DNA of 64,000 nucleotides. It comes from Paenibacillus vini. GTDB lineage: Bacteria; Bacillota; Bacilli; Paenibacillales; Paenibacillaceae. The stretch lies in NCBI RefSeq assembly GCF_018403325.1, contig NZ_BOSL01000015.1, positions 62,001-126,000 on the forward strand, read 5' to 3'. A program made the position numbers and the translations under genes. This document shows positions 45,872-54,614 of the stretch, one piece after another. Below the pieces are notes generated by a model that searched no databases, was not told the DNA's origin, and saw nothing but the letters and a program-made list of their open reading frames with translations. The stretch's first letter is position 1; each line of letters opens with the position of its first letter.

Positions 45872-46900
45872 TCAATTTCCTCCTTCATCTTTTGAAAAAG
45901 TTCTAAGCGCATCCTTGATTTTTTGCTCATCGGCTTTGCGGCAAACGAGCAGTCCATCTTTTGTGGATACGACGATGATTTCCTCCAGACCTATCACAAC
46001 TGCTTTTTGTTGTTCTGAATATATAATGTTGTTGTGGGAGGAAATGGAACTTACATTCCCGAGAATAATGTTCCCGTTCCGATCCGCAGGATGAACACGC
46101 TCCATGGATGTCCAGGAACCTATATCATCCCACGCAAAATCAACCGGGATATTGTAGATGTGCTCGGCCTTTTCCAAGATGGCGTAATCTACGGAAATCC
46201 TTTCTAATTTGGGGTACACATTCTCCAGATCATCCATATTGTCGGACAATTTATTCCACATATAGGGCTGAAATTGTTTCATATTGTCGGCAATGGTCGA
46301 GGGTTTCCAAATAAATATGCCGGTGTTCCAATAATAGTTTTTTTGATTAAACAATTGCTGGGCTCGGTCATGAGAGGGCTTTTCAATAAATCTTTTAACC
46401 GGATAAACATTACCGCACAATGCCTCTGAGGACGTCTCGATATATCCGTATCCCGTTTCAGGTCGAGTCGGGACTACTCCAAGCGTAAGGATGGACGAGG
46501 ATGTTGCAGCTGTTTCAGCCGCTTCGATTAAAGCCCTTTTCAACGCTTTCCCATCCGGGATATAGTGATCGGATGGGGTAGTCACCAAGACGTCATCCAT
46601 CCCCTTACTCAGAAAGTGGAGAGCCGACAGAGCGATGCAAGGACCCGTATCTCTTTGATCCGGCTCGATAATAAGTTGTTCTTGCTTTAGTTCAGGAAGT
46701 TGTTCAAGAATAAGCGGGGAATACAATCGGGTAGTTAAAATAAATATATCCTCTTTCGGAAGCCATTCGCGAAATTGCCAATACGTCTGTTGGATCATTG
46801 TATATTCAGAAGTCAAAGATAGAAATTGTTTCGGTTTTTCTTCTATACTTCGCGGCCAAAACCGCGTACCTTTCCCTCCTGCCATGATTACGATTTTCAA
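45872..46900 (-). CDS. manC: Mannose-1-phosphate guanylyltransferase
   Basis: Makes GDP-mannose from mannose 1-phosphate and GTP. The nucleotidyl loop MAGGKGTRFWPRS and the PKQFLSL motif lie at the N-terminus; TTPSDHYIP, TGYGYIE and FIEKP follow, all standard for the GMP family. It lacks the C-terminal isomerase domain of bifunctional enzymes (342 residues). The TTG at 46900, giving L-K-I-V-I-M-A-G-G, is the likely start. It sits between a sugar aminotransferase and the GDP-sugar dehydratase. Confidence 0.93.
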   Translation of the reverse strand: MKIVIMAGGKGTRFWPRSIEEKPKQFLSLTSEYTMIQQTYWQFREWLPKEDIFILTTRLYSPLILEQLPELKQEQLIIEPDQRDTGPCIALSALHFLSKGMDDVLVTTPSDHYIPDGKALKRALIEAAETAATSSSILTLGVVPTRPETGYGYIETSSEALCGNVYPVKRFIEKPSHDRAQQLFNQKNYYWNTGIFIWKPSTIADNMKQFQPYMWNKLSDNMDDLENVYPKLERISVDYAILEKAEHIYNIPVDFAWDDIGSWTSMERVHPADRNGNIILGNVSSISSHNNIIYSEQQKAVVIGLEEIIVVSTKDGLLVCRKADEQKIKDALRTFSKDEGGN

Positions 46901-46937
46901 TTCATAGTCAACTCCATTTCTGAACAATCGGAGAATA

Positions 46938-48065
46938 CTAAACTTGGTGAATCGCGTCCATCGCCTCCGATATGCTGGAACTGATATATGCAATATCTTC
47001 TTGACTCAATCCCCCATGTGTTGGAAGATTTATCCCCTGAGCCGCTATTTCATTGGAGACTGGAAATTCCGAAGGGGGCTGCAAGTCATCATAGGGTGGT
47101 AAAACATGCATCGGATAAAAGAAGGGGCGCGTCTCGATTCCTTTCTTACGAAGCGTCAACATAAGTTCATCCCGTTTCTGTTCACCACCGTTTTTCAAAA
47201 CGATGCTGTACATCCAAAACACATTGAACGCCCATTCCTTTTCGATTGGTAAAACAAGTCTTTCTTCATCTTTCAGGTGCTGGTGGTACTGGGCCGCCAC
47301 GGACCGTCTCCGATCCACATGCCAATCAATATTTTCAAGCTGGGCCAGCCCGATGGCCGCCTGAATATTGGTCATCCGGTAGTTATAACCGACAATCGTG
47401 TGCCAATACTTGCGGTTTGGATCAATTCCTTGTCCCCTCAACAGCCGTACCTTTTCGGCAAGTGAATCGTCGTTCGTGGTCACCATCCCGCCCTCACCTG
47501 TCGTTATGATTTTATTTCCGAACAGGCTGAAGGTAGCACTGTGACCAAGCGACCCAACCTTGCTCCCCCGGTAATGCGCTCCCATCGCCTCGGCAGCATC
47601 CTCAATGACAAATAACCCGTATTTCTCAGCGAGCTCCATAACTGGCTGCATATCAACAGGATGACCATACAGATGAACGACGATGATTCCTTTTGTACGC
47701 GGGGTAATCTTCTGTTCGATCAAGGCAGGGTTGATATTCCAGGTATCCGCCTCACAGTCGATAAACACAGGTTTCGCCCCGCAATAGCTTACTGCGTTTG
47801 CAGTTGCAATGAACGTAAGTGATGGGATAATCACTTCACAGTCTTGGGTAACCCCATGGGCCAATAAGGCGGCATGAAGGGCGGTAGTTCCGTTACTAAT
47901 AGCAATGGCGTGCTTTGTTTGGCAATAGCGGGCAAACTGCTCTTCGAATAATTGAATATATTTTCCGTTGGAGGAAATCCAGGTTGTATCAAGGCAATCC
48001 ATCACATATTTCTTTTCGTTACCATTCAGGATTGGAGCGGCGATGGGGTAAAACTTATCGTTCAT
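46938..48065 (-). CDS. DegT-family aminotransferase, GDP-perosamine synthase-like
   Basis: A PLP-dependent sugar aminotransferase of 375 residues: FYPIAAPILNGNEKKYV, ISNGTTALHAALLAHGV, VIEDAAEAMGAHYRG and the PLP-lysine stretch FSLFGNKIITTGEGGM. The style matches perosamine synthase (RfbE/PerA), which converts GDP-4-keto-6-deoxymannose to GDP-perosamine; manC and a dehydratase next door support this. The ATG at 48065 lies six bases after GAGGAGG and overlaps the upstream acyltransferase gene by 11 bases. Confidence 0.9.
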   Translation of the reverse strand: MNDKFYPIAAPILNGNEKKYVMDCLDTTWISSNGKYIQLFEEQFARYCQTKHAIAISNGTTALHAALLAHGVTQDCEVIIPSLTFIATANAVSYCGAKPVFIDCEADTWNINPALIEQKITPRTKGIIVVHLYGHPVDMQPVMELAEKYGLFVIEDAAEAMGAHYRGSKVGSLGHSATFSLFGNKIITTGEGGMVTTNDDSLAEKVRLLRGQGIDPNRKYWHTIVGYNYRMTNIQAAIGLAQLENIDWHVDRRRSVAAQYHQHLKDEERLVLPIEKEWAFNVFWMYSIVLKNGGEQKRDELMLTLRKKGIETRPFFYPMHVLPPYDDLQPPSEFPVSNEIAAQGINLPTHGGLSQEDIAYISSSISEAMDAIHQV

Positions 48066-48705
48066 GGTGCCCCTCCTCTTCATGATGCTTAATCACCTTT
48101 GCAGGCACTCCGACGGCCGTACAGTAATCGGGAATATCGCGAATAACGGCCGATCCTCCACCTATCATGGAAAATTCGCCGATCCTCGTGCCGTCAATCA
48201 CTTTGGAACCAATCCCGACAAATGTCCCTTTTCCTACCGTAACGTTGCCCGCCAAGTTGCATCCCGGTGCAATGTGGGCATACTCACCAATCCGGCAATC
48301 ATGGTCGACGGAAGCACCGGTGTTGATTATGGATTGGTTCCCTATTACAGCCTCAACATTGATTACTGCGCCCGGCATAATGGCAACCCCTGTTCCAAGC
48401 TGTACCGAATCGGAAATACAAGTGAAAGGAGCAATCGCATTTACAAATTGAAAACCAATCCATTCAGCCTTTTGGTGCAACTTCTGACGAATTCGATTAC
48501 TACCGATAGCAACGAAAGCATGATGAATACCTTGCTCATATAAATACGGCAAAATTGAATCGTCTCCTAAAACAGGGAGATTTAATACAGGGCTGACAAG
48601 TTGATGATCCGTACACCCTACTAATTCATAGTTCGGATCCTTACGCAAAATATTTATGATAACTTTGGCGTGTCCCCCCGCTCCAATAATAACTACTTTT
48701 TTCAT
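48055..48705 (-). CDS. NeuD/PerB-like sugar O- or N-acyltransferase
   Basis: A left-handed beta-helix acyltransferase of 216 residues. A Rossmann-like N-terminus MKKVVIIGAGGHAKVIINIL is followed by hexapeptide repeats (GTGVAIMPGAVINVEAVIGN, then the catalytic His region SVDHDCRIGEYAHIAPG) and the end VGVPAKVIK. Relatives acetylate 4-amino sugars such as perosamine or bacillosamine precursors, so N-acetylation of GDP-perosamine is the likely job. The start at 48705 is chosen by homology; upstream coding frame is open but lacks an SD at a fitting distance. Confidence 0.88.
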   Translation of the reverse strand: MKKVVIIGAGGHAKVIINILRKDPNYELVGCTDHQLVSPVLNLPVLGDDSILPYLYEQGIHHAFVAIGSNRIRQKLHQKAEWIGFQFVNAIAPFTCISDSVQLGTGVAIMPGAVINVEAVIGNQSIINTGASVDHDCRIGEYAHIAPGCNLAGNVTVGKGTFVGIGSKVIDGTRIGEFSMIGGGSAVIRDIPDYCTAVGVPAKVIKHHEEEGHHER

Positions 48706-48924
48706 TCCGGCAACAAACACTCCTTCCAGACCTCTATTACCGCTAGAGCAAGATCCAAAACTAACACAATACATCATATACGGCATGGGGATAAACGAAA
48801 CGGCAAGTGCCTTACTTTTAAAATTACCGAAAGGGTCCACACCTTCAAAGATTCTATTCATACTTATGTAGGATAGATATTATCTAAATCCCTTATCATC
48901 TATACCAGGAAGAGGAGAGATCAT

Positions 48925-50946
48925 TTGATGCAAACTTATAAGCCAAGACTTCTATGGGTGTGTCCGCATATTGTACTCAGGTATGAGGAAATCCCCCTTT
49001 TCGTTGATGCCGGAGCAGAGGTGATCCCTTCTCTTGGTGAAGGGCCTTGGCTTCCATACGATCCGCATTATGACAACGAATTGGACGATATGTACCCGCA
49101 ATGGCGCGCTTATTGTACAATCCCAACGAATGTTGTTGAAAAGATTCGGAGGATTTCATTAGAATCTCCGACTGATGAAGAAGCCGCTCTTATTAATCAA
49201 TGGATCGACATCATCAGCATAGCGACCTTTCCCAAACTTGCGGAGAAGGTTCTTGATTGGTTCCAGGGTACTGTAATATTCCGGAGTTTTGGTATCCCAC
49301 AGTTGACGAACTACACGAATTATAGTCTTGAAGAAGGCGTTGACCTGAACAAATTTGCCAACGCAAATAATTATGTCTGGTCCCCAATTCTTAAAGCACT
49401 TGATGAAATCGAGGATCCAAGACTTATAAAGAATACACTTTACATGAACTATTTTGTTTCGAAAGAACGATTGCCGTTTGAATGGGCAAGAAAAAATTCC
49501 GTAAGGAAAATCTCCACTTTGATTTCTTACATTGACAAATCCAAATGGGTCGATAATATTTTCCTTCCTTTTGAGAGAGCATTTCGAGATTTTGATTTTA
49601 TCGTTTTGGGGAGAAACGACAAATCATCACCGCGTTGCCAGCATCCTTCCATTGTTGGTAATGTCGATTTCAAGAAATCAATGAGTATTCTGTGCAACAG
49701 TCGCATTTTTTGCTACGGTGGTGCTCTAACCCACTATCACATGCATTTCACTCCTCTTGAGGCAATGACAATGAATGTCCCTATATTTTTCACGGAAACT
49801 TGCGGACTTGCTAGAGAAGCCTCAGAGAATGGACTCACAAAGAATCAGTTGCGGGAACTCGGAATGTGTGATGATTACAATGAGATGGCAGGCAAAGTAA
49901 AACAAATTATAGATGACTTTGACTATCTGGATCATTTGCGCGGCATACAACACGAAGTCCTTCTGCCTGCTTTTAGCAGAGAACGTGCTTTAAAGTCTAC
50001 AAAGCAATTCATCGAGAGTCTTTCCGAAAAAGTTGCCCGCCATCGTATCAAGAATCCCTACGACCATGTTTACACTATTGCAGCTTCCAGCACGCCAATG
50101 GTCAGAAGAAATATTACCCAATCCAAAGATATGCCTGCCGAACCCGGTGAATATCGGGTCATCAACAGCAAAAAAGCCCATGGAATAACCGGAGAAGTTG
50201 TACAAGACAAATCGAGTAATTATTTCCTTCGACAGGCGATTCCTGGGGTTCATGCACCCGGATTGCTGGTAAACGAGACGATCGTTCACATGCCGGTCGG
50301 TGAATACGAAATAACTCTGACCCTATACGCCAAAGAAGCATCAGCTCAAGAAATTGGTCTTCTGGACTTTAGTGCATGGAATCCGGATCATCAATACTTG
50401 ATGTTACTACCGCTTGTTTTGCAGGAAACCGGACTAATTACAATCAAAGGTAAGGTTAGCATTGACAAGTCGTTCGCTAAAGCAACCAAACAATTAAATA
50501 TTTACTGGCCAGGGACATCTTCCATCCATTTTGAAAGTTTCCGTATCGAGAAAATTTCCAATCACTTACCTGAAAGCTCGGTAACCACAAATTGGTCCGG
50601 AGGCTTCTCCACTTTAGAAACATTTAACGATGAAAATTGGCGCTGGTGTTCGGAGTCTGGAGAACTGGAACTCACCAATCATTCATCCAGACCCAAGACT
50701 GTTTTGATCAATACAGGAATTAAAACAGGTTATCCGGAAAATGCTTCATTATTTGTTTCAAGTGATGTTTGGTCGGAACAATTCATAATTAATTGCTTCA
50801 GTGAAGCAATTGCAAGATCCTTTACCATTCCACCGGGAACTCATACCATTAAATTCACCTGCGATGCTCAAAGGGTTGATGTTCCGCCTGATGGCCGGGT
50901 ATTAGTATTTCGTCTAAACAATTTCTCCCTCAGAGAACTTAATTAA
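48925..50946 (+). CDS. Large protein of unknown family, 673 aa, tandem copy A
   Basis: I do not recognise the family. The first ~380 residues (RLLWVCPHIVLRYEEIPL, VIPSLGEG, DFDFIVLGRNDKSSPRC, NSRIFCYGGALTHYHMHFTP then LEAMTMNVPIFFTETCGL) look like a GT-B fold: a Rossmann start, a donor-site-like ThrProLeuGlu stretch and a closing helix. A middle beta region (about 400-545) and an extra C-terminal beta domain (about 555-673, NWSGGFSTLE, WRWCSESGELELTN) may bind carbohydrate. No signal peptide. The next gene encodes a shorter relative without the last domain. SD AGGAAGAGGAG. Confidence 0.8.
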   Translation: MMQTYKPRLLWVCPHIVLRYEEIPLFVDAGAEVIPSLGEGPWLPYDPHYDNELDDMYPQWRAYCTIPTNVVEKIRRISLESPTDEEAALINQWIDIISIATFPKLAEKVLDWFQGTVIFRSFGIPQLTNYTNYSLEEGVDLNKFANANNYVWSPILKALDEIEDPRLIKNTLYMNYFVSKERLPFEWARKNSVRKISTLISYIDKSKWVDNIFLPFERAFRDFDFIVLGRNDKSSPRCQHPSIVGNVDFKKSMSILCNSRIFCYGGALTHYHMHFTPLEAMTMNVPIFFTETCGLAREASENGLTKNQLRELGMCDDYNEMAGKVKQIIDDFDYLDHLRGIQHEVLLPAFSRERALKSTKQFIESLSEKVARHRIKNPYDHVYTIAASSTPMVRRNITQSKDMPAEPGEYRVINSKKAHGITGEVVQDKSSNYFLRQAIPGVHAPGLLVNETIVHMPVGEYEITLTLYAKEASAQEIGLLDFSAWNPDHQYLMLLPLVLQETGLITIKGKVSIDKSFAKATKQLNIYWPGTSSIHFESFRIEKISNHLPESSVTTNWSGGFSTLETFNDENWRWCSESGELELTNHSSRPKTVLINTGIKTGYPENASLFVSSDVWSEQFIINCFSEAIARSFTIPPGTHTIKFTCDAQRVDVPPDGRVLVFRLNNFSLRELN

Positions 50947-50998
50947 GAAGCGGGATTTGATCTTAATAAACCTGAACTATATGAAATGGGTTGATAGG

Positions 50999-52636
50999 AT
51001 GGATAAAAGTAAACCAAGACTCCTATGGGTCTGTTCACATCTGGTTCTTAGATATGAAGAAATTCCCTTGTTGATTGAAGCGGGGGCTGAGGTTATACCT
51101 TCCTTGGGGAAAGAGCGATATCATATCGAGTTTGACTCTCAATACGACAATGAAACGGACGGGATGTATCCGGATTGGCGATCTCATTGTTCATTGCCTG
51201 CCAACATCGTTGATAAAATTCGAACCATCGATTTGGAACATCCGACACCGGAGGAAGCCGACTTTATGAATTCATGGATCGACGCCATCTATATTGCCAG
51301 CTTTCCCAGGCTAGCGGAAGGCGTCCTTCAATGGTTCCAAGGTGTAGTTATTTATCGGGTATTCGGCGATACGGAAACATATACGAATATTTCCATCACG
51401 AACGGTGTTGATCTTAATACATTTGGAGACGCAGACAATTATGTCTGGTCTCCAATTCTAAAATGTTTAAATGAACATGAGGATGACAGAATTGCAAAAC
51501 GCACCTTCTATTTGCCGGCTTTTGTTTCAAAAAGCAGGCTTCCATTTGAGTGGGCGGGTGAAGGCTCCGAAAGAACAATATCTACACAAATCTCTTATAT
51601 TCATAAATCGCCTTTTTACGAAGAGAAGTATGAGATTTTCAAAAAAGCCTTTCATCATTTGGATTATATCGTACTGGGAAGAAATGATAAAAAGTCTCCA
51701 TTATGCCATGACAATAAGATTCTAGGGAACGTCGATTTCACAACCTTGATGCAAACTCTGTGCAATACAAGAATATTCTGTTATGGGGGAGCCCTAATTC
51801 CTACGCATCTACATTTTACCCCTATTGAAGCACTGGCCGTTAATGTACCGGTCTTATTTGCGGAAACAAGCGGATTCGCTCGCGAGTTACTGGAGAACGG
51901 TCTCCATGCGAATCAACTTAAAGAACTGGGCATGTGCAAGGATTATTACAATATGGCAGAGAAAGCAGCCGAATACCTGGATGATTTCTCTGTTCTAGTT
52001 CAATTGCAGGAAGCACAGCAGCAGCATTTGCTTCCCGTCTTCAGTCGAGATCGTGCGCTTTCCTCTGCAGAGGAGTTCATAAAGGGTCTAAGGGATCGTC
52101 TTGGTTCGCGGCGCAGCATACTTCCTTACAATGAGGTATATTCGCTGGAGCCCGGCTCTCCAATAAAGAAGCAGAGTATGACGAGCTCTCTGGAAATGCC
52201 TGCTCTTATGGGAGAATATCGGATTTGGAGCGGCAGTAATTTTCACGGCTCAACAGGTTCAAAGATTTATAACCCCCGCCTTCAAACCGATGTACGACAA
52301 GCAAGAACAGGGATCGATGCTCCGGGTTTGCTTATTGATGAGAATATCTACCTCATGCCCCAGGGAGTATATGAGTTTACTTTTTCGTTTCATTTTGAAC
52401 AACCATACAGCGAACCCGCAGGTGAAATCATTATAGGCTCATGGAATCCCGATTACGTGGAACTTCTGAATATTAGGCTTCTTCCTGCTCTGCCTGGTCT
52501 CAATATTTATAAAGGAATTGTTGAAATTAACGAATCACTAATAACCGCATGGAAAAAGCTGCGCGTTACATTCTCAGGTCATGTCAACACAGATTTCGTG
52601 AACTTACGGGTAATCTATAAATCAGACAGGATGTGA
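50999..52636 (+). CDS. Large protein of unknown family, ~545 aa, tandem copy B
   Basis: A paralogue of the preceding gene: PRLLWVCSHLVLRYEEIPLL, AGAEVIPSLGK, YIVLGRNDKKSPLCHDNKI and TRIFCYGGALIPTHLHFTPI align with it over the whole length, including the middle beta region, but the C-terminal ~120-residue domain is missing. The ATG at 50999 matches the start of the paralogue; its SD is weak (TTGATAGG) and an ATG at 50981 is an alternative. It lies 52 bases after copy A and seven bases before the kinase gene. A glycosyltransferase-like role is inferred from fold pattern and context only. Confidence 0.8.
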   Translation: MDKSKPRLLWVCSHLVLRYEEIPLLIEAGAEVIPSLGKERYHIEFDSQYDNETDGMYPDWRSHCSLPANIVDKIRTIDLEHPTPEEADFMNSWIDAIYIASFPRLAEGVLQWFQGVVIYRVFGDTETYTNISITNGVDLNTFGDADNYVWSPILKCLNEHEDDRIAKRTFYLPAFVSKSRLPFEWAGEGSERTISTQISYIHKSPFYEEKYEIFKKAFHHLDYIVLGRNDKKSPLCHDNKILGNVDFTTLMQTLCNTRIFCYGGALIPTHLHFTPIEALAVNVPVLFAETSGFARELLENGLHANQLKELGMCKDYYNMAEKAAEYLDDFSVLVQLQEAQQQHLLPVFSRDRALSSAEEFIKGLRDRLGSRRSILPYNEVYSLEPGSPIKKQSMTSSLEMPALMGEYRIWSGSNFHGSTGSKIYNPRLQTDVRQARTGIDAPGLLIDENIYLMPQGVYEFTFSFHFEQPYSEPAGEIIIGSWNPDYVELLNIRLLPALPGLNIYKGIVEINESLITAWKKLRVTFSGHVNTDFVNLRVIYKSDRM

Positions 52637-52643
52637 GGGGCAC

Positions 52644-53558
52644 ATGGATGAAACCTCAAAATTAGTTGAATTCATAAAGGCAAAACACCCCGATCTTGTA
52701 ATTGATAAACCCCTCAAGATAAATACATCGGGATCCGCAAATCTCATTGTTATGGTCGGTGAGGACCCTGATGAACAGTGGGTATTTCGTTTTCCCAGAA
52801 AAGAAAATGTTTATGCTATTCAACAGATGGAACTAGAATCGCGAATTTTAAAACTGATTAAAGACATTCTCCCTATTCCAATTCCCAATTATGTCTTCAA
52901 GTCCGATCCTTGCGATGAAATACAGTATGTTGTATATCAGTATATTCCGGGAAAACCATTAACCATTGAGAATTTTATAATGCTTGACGATAACCAAAAA
53001 GATCAGATTGCCAAAGAATTAGGAATAACTTTACAGATACTCCACCAATTTGATTTCATACCGCATTATCCAGCAGAACAAATAGAGAAGTCCATGATTC
53101 GAGCAGCGTGGACGGAAAAATTCGAACTCGTTGAACAGCATGCTTTTCCTTACCTGACCTTGAACGAACGTAATTGGGCATCTCAATTTTTTCACCAGTA
53201 TTTATCCGATGATAAATACTGGTTGTTCCCATCTTGTTTAACTCATGGGGATCTGAAAGGAGACCATATTCTATGCAATGAAGCTCATGGTGGGCTGTCG
53301 GGTATCATTGATTTTCGTCTGCAAATTGGAGATCCTGCAGTTGATTTCGGTTTTCTGATGATGTATGGAGAAAATTTTGTAGATAGAGTTATGCAATATT
53401 ACGGCGTATCCCCCGAGGATAACTTGAAGGACCGAGCTCGTTTTTACTACCTCTCTCTTCCTTTTGATGGCTTGTTATACGGAGCTCTTTTGAATCGGAC
53501 GGATCTCATTGAAGAACATTTGGTACGATTGCACAGCATCTTAAATAATACTGGTTGA
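52644..53558 (+). CDS. Aminoglycoside phosphotransferase (APH)-type kinase
   Basis: A protein-kinase-like enzyme of 304 residues: a Lys-like N-lobe, the catalytic LTHGDLKGDHIL (His-Gly-Asp near 216-218) and IIDFRLQIGDPAVDFGFL with the metal Asp. The usual Gly after the metal Asp-Phe is Arg here. Such kinases phosphorylate small molecules, sugars or antibiotics; in a sugar locus a sugar or glycan-linked substrate is more likely than resistance. It is the last gene of the plus-strand group with the tandem unknown proteins. Confidence 0.85.
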   Translation: MDETSKLVEFIKAKHPDLVIDKPLKINTSGSANLIVMVGEDPDEQWVFRFPRKENVYAIQQMELESRILKLIKDILPIPIPNYVFKSDPCDEIQYVVYQYIPGKPLTIENFIMLDDNQKDQIAKELGITLQILHQFDFIPHYPAEQIEKSMIRAAWTEKFELVEQHAFPYLTLNERNWASQFFHQYLSDDKYWLFPSCLTHGDLKGDHILCNEAHGGLSGIIDFRLQIGDPAVDFGFLMMYGENFVDRVMQYYGVSPEDNLKDRARFYYLSLPFDGLLYGALLNRTDLIEEHLVRLHSILNNTG

Positions 53559-53575
53559 ATCGAAATTCGGAATAT

Positions 53576-53617
53576 AAAAGGCGAGCTCAAGGATAACTTC
53601 CTCGAACTCGCCTTTAT
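53576..53617. terminator. Bidirectional terminator
   Basis: AAAGGCGAG (53577-53585) pairs with CTCGCCTTT (53607-53615). It separates the plus-strand kinase gene from the minus-strand rfbF. Confidence 0.75.
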
Positions 53618-53634
53618 TGCGTTTCCTTTAAATT

Positions 53635-54405
53635 TCACCATAATTTCCAGGGAGCTTGCCCAGAGTCCCATAGGGATTCCAAATGCTGCTTATCCCGCAG
53701 CGTATCCATAGCGTACCAGAAGCCGTTATGCCGGTAAGCAAGCAGTTGTCCGGAGTTGGCCAGATTAACGAGCGGTTCCTGTTCGAAAACCGTTTTGTCG
53801 TCGGCCAAATAATTAAACACTTCCGGCTGCAAGATAAAAAAACCGCCGCTTACCCACTTACCGTCCCCTTTCATCTTCTCGTTGAACCTTTGAACTTTGC
53901 CGTCTTCGCCGATGGTCAAGGCTCCGAACCTGCCAAGCGGCTGCACGGCGGTCACAGTAGCCAATTTACCATGTGACTTATGGAATGCCGCAAGATCGGT
54001 CAGAGGCACATTGCTTACTCCGTCGCCATAAGTTAGCATAAACGGTTCGTCGCCGACATAGGATTGTACGCGTTTGAGCCTTCCTCCCGTCATCGTTTCC
54101 AAGCCGGTATCGATAAGAGTAACCTTCCAAGGCTCGGTCCGCGTATTATGGTACTGAGAATGTCCGTTTCTGTAATCGAAGGTAATATCGGAATCGTTTC
54201 GCACGTAATTGGCGAAATATTCTTTGATGACCTCACCTTTATACCCCAAACATACAATAAAATCATTAAAACCGTAATAACTGTAGATCTTCATGATATG
54301 CCATAAAATCGGCTTGTCACCGATCCGAACCATCGGTTTGGGCTTGGAGTCGGTTTCTTCGCTGATCCGGGTACCTAACCCTCCTGCCAGAATTACAACT
54401 TTCAT
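53635..54405 (-). CDS. rfbF: Glucose-1-phosphate cytidylyltransferase
   Basis: Makes CDP-glucose from glucose 1-phosphate and CTP, the substrate for RfbG. Nucleotidyl loop MKVVILAGGLGTRISEET, then KPKPMVRIGDKPILWHIMKI, DTGLETMTGGRL and GDGVSNV are diagnostic for RfbF. 256 residues from the ATG at 54405 (seven bases after GGAG). Normally next to rfbG; here it is about 22 kb from that gene on the opposite strand, flanking the AT-rich block. A terminator follows. Confidence 0.95.
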   Translation of the reverse strand: MKVVILAGGLGTRISEETDSKPKPMVRIGDKPILWHIMKIYSYYGFNDFIVCLGYKGEVIKEYFANYVRNDSDITFDYRNGHSQYHNTRTEPWKVTLIDTGLETMTGGRLKRVQSYVGDEPFMLTYGDGVSNVPLTDLAAFHKSHGKLATVTAVQPLGRFGALTIGEDGKVQRFNEKMKGDGKWVSGGFFILQPEVFNYLADDKTVFEQEPLVNLANSGQLLAYRHNGFWYAMDTLRDKQHLESLWDSGQAPWKLW

Positions 54406-54614
54406 GATCATTCTCCGTTCTGTCGAGAAGTTTAAAGTAAGTGAGCACGGGTTTAAATGAGAAGTTCTGGAACAACCTCTACAACAGTATATGTGTCGTT
54501 TACTGGTTTGACAGGTACACCTATATTACAGGCTTACCCATCAATTTTGACGGGAGCAAAGAATCATAAGAAAGCGGCATCCTCAGGCGAATTATTTATT
54601 TTTGAATCCGGTAC

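Noticed and set aside
52644-53558. Antibiotic resistance gene (aminoglycoside phosphotransferase)
   Set aside because: The fold fits, but the gene sits inside a glycan locus with no mobile-element or resistance context and has an altered DFG region, so resistance is not claimed.
54466-54482. GAACAACCTCT as a third copy of the element at 58.6 kb
   Set aside because: Only 11 bases match and the rest of the element end is missing; chance is sufficient.
54412-54614. Short plus-strand frame and a degenerate minus-strand peptide (ending VVEVVPELLI) between rfbF and a CgeB-like gene
   Set aside because: The plus frame overlaps the CgeB-like gene end and has no SD; the minus frame is broken by a stop just upstream. 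It may be a gene remnant but cannot be supported.
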